From contig NC_073361.2 in the NCBI RefSeq assembly GCF_027580225.2, forward strand, positions 31,111,001 through 31,175,000: a stretch of 64,000 nucleotides of DNA. The letters are read 5' to 3'. The stretch comes from Misgurnus anguillicaudatus. Taxonomy: Eukaryota; Chordata; Actinopteri; Cypriniformes; Cobitidae. Under the pieces are notes generated by a model. It made no database searches. It was not told the DNA's origin and saw only the letters and a program-made list of their open reading frames with translations. The position numbers and the translations under genes were made by a program. Positions 10,386-40,400 of this stretch are shown in pieces (within the stretch, counting starts at the first letter, position 1; each line of letters starts with the position of its first letter).

Positions 10386-11852
10386 AGTGTTAGATTCAGG
10401 CATTCACAAAGCATTTCAAATGATGAAGTTACAAGAATTCAGATTTATTATTAACAGTGAAAATGGAGAAATGAAAATAAAGTTGTGTACACTAAAACTG
10501 GAAGATTACATTTCCAGATATAGAAATTTGAAGGTTATTAACATTGCGCATGAGCATTCAAATACACAATACCAGTTAAACGCATTTGGAAAATAATATG
10601 TACACACACAAACAGCAAAAAAAAATAATAATTTAAACGTTATGCACAAAGTTATTTAGCTTTAAGTTTATTACGCTATAAAATGACCAGCGCTCTGACT
10701 GCTGGTCAACAACAGCATTTATACATTTACTAAATACTGAGGTTAAACTTTGAAAGATAAGTATAATCTCTCAGCTTCAGGTATCTTCTCATGAATGTAT
10801 TTCTTTGCACTATTTTTATTTGCACTATTCCTTTATTTTGTCATATTGCTATATTGTTTACTTAAATTCTGTTCTAGAATTGTGTGAGACACAGTATTTT
10901 ATGTATGTTAATAACGATTTAATTTTATCAAAATATGCACAGCTGTTTTATTCAATATTTGTGGTGCAATGCAACGGTGTAGTTCTGTCGTTGTCCATGC
11001 GATGGAGACAAACTAACAAAAACTAAAATGTTGTCTTGTTGATGCTCACATTCACCACAAGAGGTCACTGCAGCATTGATGTGGTGAAATGAAGATTGGT
11101 GGCTTTGACTTTGTAAAATTATATACTTGTTTACTCTATAATCTATAGCGTGTGAAATAAATAATACATTGATTTTGGTTAAACTTTTGTCTTTTTTTTT
11201 GTCCCACCCATCCATTACACTAAGCCATGAAATATATCTAGACTTTAAGACACTAAAGCTAAAATTGTCTGCAATGCAACACCAATGTACTGTAAATAAT
11301 CACAATATATTTTCTTCAAAGTCACTTTATCACAAGTTTTGTATTTATACATTCATTTTGCATAACATAGAACAGATATGTAGGAAACAGACCCAACATA
11401 AAGACACAAACCGCAATGAGAATGTGTTGTAGATAGAGTCGTATCATATGATCTTCATAAAACAGCCTTAAGAAATCATGAAGTGTTTATCCTTAATATG
11501 AGATGTTAAATATAACAGAACTGAATAGATATGAGAGCTACTTATAGGCTCAATACAAAAGCTATTTTGACATCCATTCACACATAAAAATGATGGTGAT
11601 CCAGGTTTTTAAAACAAAGAAATCATGGTTACAGTAAAGCGCTTACTGTACACGCACAAAGATATTAAGGTTAAGCAAAGCAATGACACTTAGAGACAAA
11701 TAAAAAAATCATCATATTTTCTAACACTACATACACCTTAACAAAAACACAAACTATGCAGTATGAGCACACTGACTAGTTGACTTGTAAATTTACTAAA
11801 TATTTGTCACAAATTTTGTCGACAGTGCTTTATTTGTACTAGAACGCTCCCA

Positions 11853-12051
11853 CACTGTAAAAAAGTTTACAATTCATTTCAACTTTCCTGACTAGTAAAG
11901 AGATGAATAAAGCTGAATTTATTATTGAAGTTGACATTAAATCAACTTTATTTTTATAATTTATAGCAACTTCTCACATCAAGAAAAATCAATTGTAAAT
12001 TCAAGTTGATTAAACTTAAAAATGTAAGTGCAACAAGGAATTTTTACAGTG
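11853..12051. mobile_element. CACTGTAAAAAAG-ended MITE, about 200 bp
   Basis: Inverted ends CACTGTAAAAAAG and TTTTTACAGTG, with CAACTTTATTTTTATAATTT internally and TTAAGTTTAATCAACTTG (in inverse) near the right end. A similar copy covers about 47-280 at the left edge of the window and another about 53693-53855. Confidence 0.65.
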
Positions 12052-12637
12052 CTGAATAAAAAATACAATACGACATAAAACATTAAATATCATTTTAACG
12101 TTCAAATCAGTAAGTGTACCATCTATCAAAAACAAAAGATTCATCCAAAGAGTTTTAGGTTATATTTCACGCCTTCGGTTTAAATTTGATTAAAATGGGA
12201 CCAATACGACACACACCACTCAGTACTGGCACACAAGATCAAATTTCTAAATGATATTGTTGGTTTGAACATTTCTTGAACATGTTAACATGTGTGAACA
12301 TCAACAGAGCTTGAGATTGTCATAATTTAGTGAGAATGACAGTCATAACATTTATTACAAAGAAGAATATTAATCTCTACTTTACAGGTTAAACAGCAAA
12401 CTTTACCACCAGTCAAAATGTTTAAAAATTTTAAAAACAATTTTAAAAGATGAATGAAATACATATAATTTGTGCTTGAAAAATGCAGAAAAGTGTGTAG
12501 TATGCACAAGAACTTCTTCAATAGTCTTCTTCAAACATCCCATAATGCACCGCATGAACTTCGATGACAGAATCACCACAATGTGATATTGACAATGGAT
12601 GGCAACCTCTGAAGAAGCTCATATACAAGGAAATTAT

Positions 12638-12996
12638 TTTATTTTTGATTTGGTGACTATATAATACTCTATATAATTTTAATGTGTGTTATTTTTTCTT
12701 TGGATTATTTTGCTATTAATGGATGATTAGTTGTGTCTAAACTTACACTGGTGTAGTAGTATTGGGCTTTTGAACCATTGTAAAATAACACATTCACCCG
12801 ACACTGACACATACAAACATGCATACAAACACTTACATTGTGCTGAATCTATTGCTGTAATATTACAATAAGGTGTGATGTAAATCATGGGTGTTTTTTG
12901 GGCTCAGTTTCTGTCTGGGAGGAAAATTTGGTCAATTTTCCACCCAATCCGTGCACATATTTTCCAAAATTCCTCGAAGCCCCAAATCCCTTAAAA
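12638..12996 (-). terminator. Probable 3' UTR and polyadenylation signal of slc17a7
   Basis: After the stop codon at 12997-12999 the first AATAAA on the minus strand is at 12643-12638, in a T/A-rich stretch. This gives a 3' UTR of about 360 nt. Other hexamers lie further on, so a longer UTR is possible. Confidence 0.35.
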
Positions 12997-29260
<16,264 letters not shown>

Positions 29261-29597
29261 CCTCCACAACTCCGCACACCGGGACGACCGGGACACTGCG
29301 CGCTCTCGCACTCTAGCGCGCGCACGAGGCGCAGCCACCCCTACCAACACCCATAAACGCGCACGCACATTCATACACAGATTCTCTCCGTCACACAAAC
29401 ACATTCATCATTTAGCTTCATAAATCAATGAAAATCGTGGAAGAACATTTCCAAAAATAAACCAGCTCTTGATTTAAGACAATTAAACAAGCGATATAAC
29501 ACAAAGCAACTTTATTATGTATGTTAAGTATACAGCATTACATAGTTAAAGAAACATTATAACAGCTTTAATAGTCAGAGAGAAACAGTGGTTGTTA

Positions 29598-29901
29598 AAG
29601 GGATAGTTCACACAAAAATGAAAATTCTGTCATCATCCACCCACTCTCATGCCGCCACAAACCTGCACAAACGTATCTGTTCTGACGACCACGAAGGAAG
29701 ATATTAGTAACCGAAGCATTCGTGAGCCCCATTCACTTATATGCTATGGAGGTAAATGGGGCTCACAATAGGTTTACGAATATCCTTCAAAATATCTTCA
29801 TTCGTGCTAATCAGAACAAAGAAATGAATACAGGCCTGCAACAACATGAGAATGAGCAAATGACGACAAAACCTTCACCCCTGGGTGAACTATCCCTTTA
29901 A
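29598..29901. mobile_element. AAAGGGATAGTTCAC-ended MITE upstream of slc17a7
   Basis: Inverted ends TAAAGGGATAGTTCACACAA and GGGTGAACTATCCCTTTA, about 300 bp, starting some 340 bp upstream of the slc17a7 start codon. A second copy is at 61636-61940. Confidence 0.75.
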
Positions 29902-30412
29902 TAAAAGTCTGTTTTGTCTGCACGTGTCGCTGTCCAAGGTGCTGAAATGAGATTACTGTAAATCTGCACAGTGTCCACACACACGCGCGCACGCACACAC
30001 ACACAGTGAGGGGGTTAGGGGTCGAGCTCTGATCCCTTACCCTTCATATGAAGGACACACTATCCTTGTCTATTTTTAACTCCCATCGCAAAGAAGAGAG
30101 CCACGTAGTGGTTATGATATGCCACTACAAACAACCTATGTATTGAATAAACTAAATCATGCACACTTTACTCAGCCATAAAAGTAAAGAAGATCACAAA
30201 CACTTTTCATCTTAAAAGAGGCAAGTTTTGATTAAACGTTTGATGCAACGTCTTTTAAAAAAATAGGCACTATGCTAGATAAATTAAAATACAACAATTA
30301 CATCAACACACAATTTCTCACACATTCAGAAGCTGCACGGATTTTGCTTACTCTGTAATGTACACACCAGACACTCGCTCACACAGGCGCACACAAACAC
30401 ACACAGATGATC
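29902..30412. other. Gap between slc17a7 promoter region and next gene
   Basis: Short CA-type runs (29976-30004, 30361-30405) and otherwise unique-looking DNA; likely includes the 3' UTR of the small membrane-protein gene. No ORF worth calling. Confidence 0.5.
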
Positions 30413-31477
30413 TCATAGGAAGCTCTTCTCCAGGTCCTGGGCAGAGATGGTTCTCAAGGGAGGAGGTCTGGACCGAGAGAGCGAGTGAAATGGAGAGGCT
30501 CTCTGAGGAGGTGACAGAGGAGGAGGCAGAGTGATTATGGAAGGAGTGTCAGAGAGAGAGCCGTAACTCCCTCCTCCCTTCTCCATCCTCTTCTGCATCC
30601 AGCCGTCTGCCACATAGCCGGAAAACACAGAGGATGAGGAACTGCTGAGATCCAGAGCGATATCTGACGGATGGAGAGACGTTACTTCATTCTCATTTGT
30701 GTGTCATTACAAATCCATTTACAGGAGCTTTTAGGAATAATTCACTTTCGGTCATCATTTATTCAGTCCTCCTGGGTTGCTCATAAACACTGTTCATTGC
30801 TTTCTTCCAATGAAATTTAATGAAGTCATTATTACCTGATAACTGAACTCAAGAATCAGTGCATCTGAATCAAATCAAATCAATCAGTTCAGTCTGATTT
30901 GTGAACGAGTCATTTAGAATCAGAATCAATCTGATTCATTGAAAGTCACATGTAATGATGCCATAATAATTAAGATGAAGGTTAACATAACAGAGCCACT
31001 GTCATTATATAAATCCCAAACCTAGTGTACGGTCTTGCTGCATATTCTGTAACTATATTTTAGTCTCATTCCCGTACATTTGTCCATCTGCATATGTGCA
31101 CAAGTGTAGGTGTGCGTACCTGACTCGTGTAGCTGTGTGTGTGCGTAAATGTTTTTTGTGTAGAACTGGTTGTAGATGCAGTAGACCACAGCCATGAGGG
31201 TCAGAGTGCCCAGCGCAGCCGCGATAAACACACCCAGCTTGTTGTTGTCCTTATTCAAATGAACATCTGCAATAATACAAACCACAGAAGGGTTTTAATC
31301 TACAGATGTGAGGATGAATAGGACAGAACAGGAGAATAGAGAGAACTTACAGGTTTGTTTTAGCGTGACATGGCCATGTTCTGAGGTCAGTTCTGTTTCC
31401 TTTTCTGGGTCATTGTGGATCGGATTTTGACCCGAACACACGTACACACAAACCACCAACAGAATCCACTTCAGCAT
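30413..31477 (-). CDS. Small type I membrane protein, GFY-like by position
   Basis: Three coding exons: 31477-31351, 31266-31120, 30663-30413; phases agree and give 174 residues. The ATG follows an acceptor (CAG then TATG), so a non-coding first exon lies upstream. Features: signal peptide (MLKWILLVVCVYVCSG), a short polar ectodomain, one membrane segment (LGVFIAAALGTLTLMAVVYC), and a Ser/Pro-rich tail with six serines in a row, YGSLSDTPS, and PPPLSPP, ending EKSFL. I do not recognise the sequence itself. In human 19q13.33 the single-pass protein GFY (Golgi-associated olfactory signalling regulator) lies next to SLC17A7 and close to SLC6A16; here a gene of similar type sits between the same two neighbours on the same strand. 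Orthology to GFY is therefore inference. That it is a real gene is well supported by splice phases and membrane topology. Confidence 0.7.
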
Positions 31478-32263
31478 ACTGCAGACAGAGAGATATTAAT
31501 CACTGATTGATTGACTTCCATAGTAGGAAAAACAAATATGATGGAATTAAATGGGTACCGTCAACTGTGTGCTTATCATCATTTACCCAAAATATCTTAT
31601 TTAGAAAATGACAGAATTTTCATTTTTGGGTGAATTATCCCTTCAAGACTTCTCTGCTCTAAAGAAAACAGCACCAAATATTTTTCTTCCAATTTTCTTT
31701 TACATGACGACAATAAAAACTTGTCTAAACAAAGCCTTAAAACAGTTTTTGTACTATATATGCATTTTCTGTATTACAGTATATACTACAGTATAACTTG
31801 TGCAAACTTAATTCTGATTGGTCACCATGTTAATATAATTCATACAGATTCAGTAGTTAAAAATGTATCACTATTCAAAGACGGTTTCATCGGACACACG
31901 TGCAGTGACGCGATTACGCGTTTACTCGGATTCTACTTCTGGTTTCTGTTTGTTCATTGGTCTGACTAGTTGCTGAAACTGAGCTCTTGAAAAAATACCT
32001 CGTCTAGAATATGAAATGTTTTGGTTTCCTAGGTAGTCTACGTGTTGTTTATTTGCTTGTTATAAACTACTTTAAAAGGACTTTGTTGTTATTGACTCTT
32101 AGCGAAGTTTACCCGAAGTTACGTGTTATCCACGAAAGCTGCTTGTTTATGTTGTTACTGCTGAAATCGTCTATAAGGGAAAATGTTCGAGTAAAAAATT
32201 TTTTTTACAGTTTAACTGGTAAAAAGTGTCCTGACTTATCTGAATTTTACTTTTATTAACATC

Positions 32264-33052
32264 CCAGCAAACACAAAAACGTTATAAAAAGTTTTTTCAC
32301 GTTATAAAAAGGTTGTGATAACGTTACTTTCCGACGTACTTAATACGACACATGTCAGTGTTTTTAACGTTATAAATACATATTTTTACATCGTTTTAAA
32401 AAACGTCCTTTTTTGTTACGTTGTTTTTTTATTTAGTTTGTGATTTTATAACACGTTTTATAAACGTTGTGCTGCAACGTCCCATAAGGCAAAAAAAAAT
32501 ACTGGACAAAAATATGTTTCAAATATATGCTTAACACATTTTGTAGAAAGTAAAGCTTATTAATTAAATATATTTTTAATTTTAAAATATATTTAGTTTT
32601 AACCTTATATTTCAAAATGTATTTAGGGGCAATAAATACATATCTTATTTTACAACCTGTATGGCAAAAAATCTTTCCTGTCCGAAATATATACATTTGT
32701 ATAAAATGTATGAGTATAAATAAAATATACAATTATATAGATTTTGCAGTTAAAAATATATTTAAATTTAACCTTTTCAAACTTGTTATGTTTACAGGTT
32801 TGTAACATACAACGTTTTTCTTCCAATGCTTTAAAAATATATTTCAAAATATACACAAAATGGCCAAAAAATATTGGTGAAAAATAAAATTTTTAAACAT
32901 ATTTCTAAATATATTTCAACACATATGTTTGGCCATTTTTTATTTTTTAAAATATATTTAAAACTATGTATTTTTGCCATATGGGATTACCTTTTACAAC
33001 CAAACTACAACATTGCTAAAAGTTGTTAAAATGTTTTGTGTTTGCTGGGATG
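32264..33052. mobile_element. Inverted-repeat element with CCCAGCAAACACAAAA ends
   Basis: Ends ATCCCAGCAAACACAAAAAC and TTTTGTGTTTGCTGGGAT in inverted orientation. The centre (about 32482-32990) is a second AT-rich element with CCCATA.GGCAAAAA and TTTTTGCCATATGGG ends. A relative of the inner one lies at about 27662-28245. Confidence 0.65.
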
Positions 33053-33309
33053 TAGTTTTGTGCATTAAGTTATTTGTGGATAATCAAACTGATGTTGATT
33101 GAAGAAGATTCTTTCACCAGATGTAAACAAACACAGAATGGCTGAAGATGATGCTCTAACCAACTGGTTAAGACACAATTTCACACCAGTTACTCCTAGT
33201 TTAATGCACAGTTAACTAAAAAAGACAACATATTACAGGATTCAAACTAACCCTCTGTCTACAGCACACCTGTTCTTTAAAATCACTGCTTCTTTATCAC
33301 GTCACGTAC

Positions 33310-33425
33310 CTTCAATCAGATTTCTGCTGTACGTCTCTGTGAGCTTTTCTCCTCCTGTGGATTGTGTCTTTCAGCTGGGTTAAGCATCACTTTTGTTTGT
33401 GGGCTCTCTCTTTCCAGGGTGGAGC
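33310..33425 (-). other. Candidate 5' UTR exon of the small membrane protein gene
   Basis: On the minus strand a purine-rich stretch ends in a strong donor (GAAG then GTACGTGAC) at 33310/33309. It lies 1.8 kb upstream of the first coding exon, which begins directly at an acceptor 1 base before the ATG and so needs an upstream exon. The 5' limit is a guess. Confidence 0.4.
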
Positions 33426-34264
33426 TTCACACCATGACAACCAAAGTCCCAGGGCCCAGGGAACACTTTGGGAACATACGCAGAAAGATAACACAAGCAC
33501 TGTCTAGTCTAGTGTGGTAATACTATAAACTTAAACATGATGCAGTATAATAACTGGCACTTTCATAAGAGAAAATACAAGTTTCCTTAAATCTCATGAA
33601 AACATGTCAAGGTCACATTTTAAATGAATGAACAGTGGCTTTTCAGTTGTTCCGAAACAACTCTTTCATTTCTTCTGCAATCTCTTCTGACGTCACGTAT
33701 GCGCGGGCCTAGACTACATAGTGGGACCAATTGTAGTTCAGCTTAACCTGTATCCTTATTAATGTATGACGGTAATATATTCTTTTCGCTAGTTTAAAAA
33801 AAACACAGTGTTTGAAATTAAATTAAAGATGACACCTGTGTTTTTAAAGCCACATCCACGTGGAATAAACTCCAGTAGGCTACGCTTAATCAAGTGCTTT
33901 GCAAAACAACGTCGACACTGTTAGTGCTGATTAGAAGTGTGCACAAAAAACATTGACCATGAATTCTCAAGTTATTTAACAAACAAAACAAAGCGAATCT
34001 CATTCTCCCTCGTTTTACTGAAGGTTATAAAAAACAACTCAAGGTTCTTGTAGCCCCACCTTGAGTTACATCTGCGCAGCTACCTTAGAGACAAATTGAA
34101 AACGCTCGCTCGAAACGTGCCAGTAAAACACACTGGTTACTCGTTCCTGTCTATTTAGTTTCGTCTCGTCACAGTTATCGTTGTGTTTTAATTGTTTATT
34201 TTGCGCTTCCCTGTCGTAAATTGCACGTGCGACTTCATGCTCGCTGTGCAGACTGTTTGGGTGT

Positions 34265-34321
34265 GACATCAAAGTACCGTGCGCACAGCTCTCGAATCAC
34301 TCTCGCGGTATTGTGACGTCA
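34265..34321. promoter_or_regulatory. Inverted repeat with CTCGCGGTA, overlapping a CRE
   Basis: GACATCAAAGTACCG and CTCTCGCGGTATTGTGACG match the arms at 46465-46546, with the shared middle TCTCGAATC. The end forms a CRE (TGACGTCA, 34314-34321), followed by GCGCCGATTGGGC with an inverted CCAAT box. Confidence 0.45.
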
Positions 34322-35544
34322 CGCGCCGATTGGGCTGCGCAGCACCGCATTGAACTCAAGCACGTTTATTATGTTTTATAATGAGGTTTGCTCGATTAGC
34401 ATTGATCTAAAGTTTGTGATTATTATGTTTATTGCATTATAAATGTTGGAGATGATTAAACTATTGTGTAAAATAAATAATTGCACAAAAATTAAAGTTA
34501 GTTGAAGCGTTTTATGCAATAAAGTCGTTTTCAAACTCGAGATCTCACAGAAAGCTGCATACTGCTGTTTTTCTAGTCTTTGCTTTCTCAGCAGAATTAA
34601 CCCATCTGAAGTGATTAATGTCATTTATCATGTATATATAGTGTCACTTATAATAAAATTATCAATACAAATGAACAGAAAAATTCAAACTTTGGTGACA
34701 TATATTCATGTAGGGTACCAACATTATTATAATTGTTTTATTTATTTATTAAGTGCCTTTCTCAGGCTTTGGGACGCTGTACATACAAAGAATGAAATGA
34801 TCAATAAATTATCAACACATATACCAACTTCATGGAGATAATTTCCATGAGGTCAAATAAACTTACAAACAAAACAATGAAATAAGTATCATAAAACAAC
34901 CAATCAAAAAAAACTTGTTTGTCTAACATGATCTGACATCTAAACCTACATAAAGAAAAGTTGGAATTGTATTGTTTTCTCATTAACGCAAATGTCATGT
35001 GGAAAGAAAAAAAGGCAAGCAGGAAGAAATACTGAAAATAAACTGCAGCATTTAACAGTGATGCCAAAGACATGTACCTTCTTCTAGTTCATAATATCAA
35101 GAACATGAGGAAAAACTAACAGTATATATTACTCACCAGAACAAACTACATACAAACTGAGTTCAATCTACTATACAAGCACAAAGAAAAACATAGAAAA
35201 GCCATCATACCCCTGTGAGAGGCAAAGATCATAATTTACAATGACTATAAGCCATAAATCTGTCTGACACACAGGCCAGATGAGACCTCTTAGAAACATG
35301 GATGAGAGAGATAATTTGGGGTTAATAAAAAGCAATTCATTTATAAAACAACAGCTTTTTTCAGCAGGCCACAGATAACTTTGCACAAATTAAGTTTGAC
35401 CAAAAACATTTTGCATAAAAAATACTTCATTAAAAACCAGAAGTGAAAAGCATCTAAACATTTTTACACAACTGGAAATGCATAAAAACCTCAGAAAAAT
35501 ATCAGATGTTTGTTCATACCAAAGCAAAAACTAACAAAAGCCTG

Positions 35545-35768
35545 GTTTAACAGACAAGGCTTAGCCTAAGCCAGGACTAGGTCTTATTTAAATTAAGATA
35601 TTTAAGTCACTTATATTAAAAAAATAAACATTATCAGTGACCATCTTGAGACAAAACAATGACAGACATATTTTAAGATATATCAGGGCAAGTTATTTTC
35701 AGATAAGACAACTCAAACATGAATTATAGTCTGGGACCAACCTTAACCCTTGACTGTGAAACCGGGCA
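35545..35768. mobile_element. GGTTTCACAGACAAG-family MITE
   Basis: Inverted ends CTGGTTTAACAGACAAGGC and TTGACTGTGAAACCGGG, with CCTAAGCCAGGACTAGGTC inside; a diverged relative of 5567-5804 and 27054-27230. Confidence 0.5.
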
Positions 35769-35996
35769 AAAATGTTACAGAATATAAACAAAATCAATAC
35801 ACATAATAACGTAATACACATTTTGTTGATCTCACAAAGAAACATTCAGGCATATTTTACCCCAAAAATATAAACAAGTGCAAACTATTTTTTCTTTTGT
35901 TTTATAACCATACACATCTTGACAGTTGTCACAAAAGACCGTAGTTTGTGACCTGAGCTCTGATGTTTGAGATTTATGTCTCATGCAAGTTATTAG

Positions 35997-36764
35997 CCTC
36001 TTTCACACAGTAATTCTGGTAAATTACCATGAATTTACCAGAATGAATTTACCAGTAAATACAAAAATGTGCTGTTCACACACGCAGTGGCGTTCCGTTA
36101 TTTTACCAGTAAGACATCATTCACACATCAGTATCAAAATACCGGTAAATTCGTTGAGAAAGCGGAAGTACCTGTAGCACGCGGCGAGCTCAGTGTTGTA
36201 TTTGTAAACAATCCACGTCGTTCATATCCACGGTCCGTATTTTGTTGTTTTCACGTCTGTGGTAAACAGTCGCGAAGATGCTCATGACCAAACAACATTG
36301 AATGAGACGACGTCAAACCGAAAATGCGTTTTTAACAACAGTACTGTTTGCACTTTAGGCTTCACAGAGGGCGTGCTAAGGATGTCGGCAATTCGTCGGT
36401 CAGCTGTTTTTAACAACTTTGGTGAAGAAATGTGGACGTAAACTGCAGGTGTGCTCAACTTTCAAGCAGCATGTGTGTGGAAACGTCAGTAAACAGTGCG
36501 GGGGTAAACGCGTCATCTGTATTAAAACGCTATGATTGGCCCGAAGCTGTCAGCACGGTCTGACGTCGTCCGTTCTAAATGCCGGTAATCCTATAATTTT
36601 CGTTCACACACAGCGCTTACCGGTAAATTACTGGTAATCTTACAACCTGTCTTACTGGTAAATTGGGAGCACTGATTTACCGGAAAGGTTCTGTTCACAC
36701 ATGATCTGTTAACTGCAATTTACCAGTAAATTACCAGTAAAGACTGTATGTGTGAAAGGGACTA
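35997..36764. mobile_element. Inverted-repeat element, copy B of the TTTCACAC family
   Basis: Starts CTCTTTCACACAGTAATTCT and ends CTGTATGTGTGAAAGGGA, with many ACCAGTAAATTACC-type repeats in both arms. It shares its CpG-containing core with copy A, in inverse orientation. Short ORFs inside are not credited as genes. Confidence 0.65.
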
Positions 36765-37421
36765 TTGTTTACCAGCTGTAGATTTCTTTTTTACCAAATA
36801 TGCAGCTTTAAATTTGTATAATAAAGATAATTTACAATGTTTAAATTACAAACTCATTTAAATAACTGCACTGAATACTATATATTAATTTTAGGAACAA
36901 CCATGTTGGTCTCTGTTTCATATTCACAATAACGCAATGAGTTTCTCTATCTAAAAAAACACTTTTACACAAGAGAAAAGACCTATAGTGCATGACTATC
37001 AGACCATAGTGTGCCCAAGTTGTTTAGATATTAATTTGGTCCTACCTGAAGCATGTAATTGTTTTTACTTTTAAAGGCAAAGACACCCCAGAAAATAAAA
37101 CCTCTGTCACCAAAAATGTAGTTGCATTCCTGTATGTAAACAAAGACACTGTTGTGTATTATCACAGATGTCAGATTTGGAAAATTATTGCATACACAAC
37201 AGACATACTGATAAATATCTACAGTTCTACATAAAACACGACCAAGGTGACAAACCATTCATTTTGTGGACAAACTGTTCTTTAAAAACGATTACTGTTC
37301 CCATGTAAGAACGTCTGCAAGTATCAAAATTAAACCGTGGCATTGATACTTTTAGTAAAATTGATCCATCCAAGATGTTTGTAAACTTGTTTGTAACGTT
37401 CACATTTGGTTTTGCTCTCTC

Positions 37422-40400
37422 TCATAACGCACTTAATTCCATACTTTCCACGTGTCCGTTTTGAGAAAGAAATCTAGTGTTTTCCTCAGTCAAACGCAAA
37501 TTTGGGTTATCTACCAAAAGTGCAGATGTGCCGAGTGGGGTCAGGTCCGTGTCTGTGGTGGCACAGGGCATGTATCCAGTCTCGGCATCTGAAGTGGACT
37601 GACCGAGCCGTTTTACCACAATGAAATGTAGGTATCCAACAGGAACAGGAAGTGATGCAACAATAATGAGAAACGACAGGACGGCGAGCGCCCAACCAGG
37701 ATAGGGAAGATGTTCCTCAGACGCCTGACACAGAAACATTTCATTAAGCATCAATGAAGGATATAAAAATTGAAGTGAAGACATACAGTGTGTGACTTTA
37801 CCTTTTCTTTATTCCAAGCGGTGTACGTGGGCCGCTGTAGGAACATCTTAAGCAGACTGGCACCCAAAAGTCCCAGCATGGCAATCGGACACACGTACTT
37901 CCAAAGATACTTGTACACCACTGGAATTGGACGCCCCAACATCTGCTTTAAATCCTCTAAAAACCTTCAAATACAAATACGAGCATATGTCACCTTTTAA
38001 ATTGAATAAAATACGCCAAATGTGTACTGTAAAACAAAGCACATATCGTTTAATGGTGTGACGTACCTGTCTGCTCCATACACCCAGGCCACACTGATGG
38101 TCTGAAAGATGACGACGATGATGAGAGGAAGAGTAGCAGAATAATCATCAAACATCATTACAAAGTAGTTCCCACAGCGCTGAGTGAATATCAAACCAAT
38201 CAGAAAGCCCAATGTACAGCTGCACACTAGGAGAGAGAGAGAGAGAGGGCAACCAATCAGAGAGGCCAAAACGATTAAATCGACCAAATGGTTACAAACT
38301 TTGAAAACATACAACATAAAAAAACACTGATACTGAACTGACAAAAAAACGAGTACCTGTAAAGAGCAGTTTGCGTTTGCGTAGCGTCTTAAAAGTGTCT
38401 GTTAATGGGGTCATAATTCCAGCCATATTTCCAAACATGGTGGACAAACCCAAATTGAGCAGCATTAGGAAGAAAAGTGCCGACCAGAATGGACTGCCGG
38501 GAAACAACGTCATCGCTTCGGTAAACGCAATGAACGCCAGACCTGTTCCTTCGACACCCTGAAGAGAAACACAGGGAAGAGTTAAAGAATATCCTGAATG
38601 CTGAACAATATGCAATACAATAATGTCAATATTGCGCACATAAAATATACAAATTATATTTTTCACTTTTTTCACTGTGTCTTACATACCTTTTTCATTT
38701 CATCCTCCAGACTGCAGGAGGAGACGTTGAACTGGTGTCCCTGATCTCTGTACCAGATTTCATACTGAGGAAGCGTGATGTTCTCCACAGCCGATGCATT
38801 GGTGTGAATATCGGAGAGGGAGGAGGCGGACATCGCCTCTAACACGGCTTTTATATTACTGTAACAAAGACACATTTAAGTATTTTAAATCCTGGGAAGC
38901 ATTAACTTTAATGGTTTAAATATGGTAAACATGGTACAATTTAAATGATATTGAACTGACTTGTCACATTAAAGGGGGGGTTTAATGGTTTTTCAAGCAT
39001 TCTGACTTATTAACACAGTTCTAGAGTTGTTTCCTCATGCTAAACGTAGGCAAAGTGTCAAAAATGCAGTTGGGCGTGTTTCAGAGTATTTCTGTGCCGA
39101 ATGCACTTCGCCAGGGTTCGTACAAGTTTCGGCAAATTTTTTTCGATTACGGTTCTAACTGACGTTTCAGGGGTTTTCGATACGTATCACTTCTTTATAT
39201 GGGCTTCCGCCGGAAAACTTCCCCCGGAAAACCCCGCCCAGCCGTCAGTCAGCGGGAGACGCTAGAGCTTGCTAACAGCTTATCACGCCACTCAGCCTTG
39301 TTTAATTTCAAAAGTCAACAATGGCACAACAAGAAGTGTGTTTTTGGATGTAAGGAGAAGACATCCAGCCTTATGGAAACAATGGATATAGTTTATTATC
39401 CGGGTTTAGCAGCGGAGTTTTGCGTGTGTGTTTGATGCGGTGGATTTTCAGAACCGGGTCATGACGAGTTACACGTGGTAAGTAAGACTTCTGTCTTATG
39501 TTGGAAATAGGCGCGTGTATATTATATAAATGACACGAACATGTAGTGAATCATAAGTTAAAACAGTGTTGTATAGTGTTGTATGACTCGTACTCGCTCC
39601 TCCCGTGTTATAACTCCTCCTTCTTCATTTTTTCGTACGTTATCGGAAAGATTCGGTAAAGCTAATCTTTCTTTTATAAATCTGATTAAACTAAAGACTC
39701 TTCAGAGATATAAAGGATGTCATACTACTCCATAGGTACTCCAGATTAATATCAGAAATGCAGAAACAGCGTGTGTTACGTGAGCTTTAATATTAAATTC
39801 AACTGATTTAGAAGACACATTTATCCAAAACCATTTACAAATGAGAGAGCATTTAAAGGTGCAGTGTGTAGATTTTAGCAGCATCTAGTGGTAAGGTTGC
39901 GAATTGCTCCACTCCCTTTCGAAGCACATAGAGAAGCTACAGTAGCCGTCACAGGATAAAAATGTCATTGTCTGAGACAATGTAGTGACAAATGCGCTCT
40001 CTAGAGTAGTTTGTCCGTTTAGGGCTACTGTAGAAACATGATGCCGCAAAATGGCGACTTCCATGTAAGGGGACCCACAGTGTACGTAGATAAAACGGCT
40101 CATTCTTAGATAATAATAACAATATAGTTCATTTTGTGAGATCTTTATACACCCCTGATAATATAGTTATGTAGATTTTATTGCATTGCTATCAAAAAAT
40201 CCTTCTAAAATTTTACACACTGCACCTTTAACATTTTGCCGCAAAATAAGCACTTTATAAAAGTACAGAATTGTTTAGTAAAGTAAATCAGTGAAAATAT
40301 AATAATAATAATAATATATACAAAGCAGATAGTCGCAATCACACATTAAGCAAATGAGAATGACTTAACATACTGACCTTTTGGCACAGTCTGTGGCGAT

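Larger units (their letters stand above)
9658..11852. other. Intergenic stretch after the Ig-type receptor
   Basis: No gene seen on either strand. Holds the AACACA element (9795-9995) and the CA-rich repeat; the rest is AT-rich unique-looking DNA. A short A/T-rich stretch near 11190 has nothing I can name. Confidence 0.6.
33426..37421. other. Intergenic stretch between the small membrane protein and slc6a16
   Basis: CpG-rich, CRE-bearing patches at about 33690 (TGACGTCACG) and 34080-34345; transposon copies at 35545-35768 and 35997-36764; the rest is AT-rich. The part just below 37422 is probably slc6a16 3' UTR. No coding exon found. Confidence 0.5.

Noticed and set aside
10087..10596. 169-codon plus-strand ORF rich in HTHT
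   Set aside because: Runs through a CA-rich repeat, with equally open frames on the other strand; no known motif.
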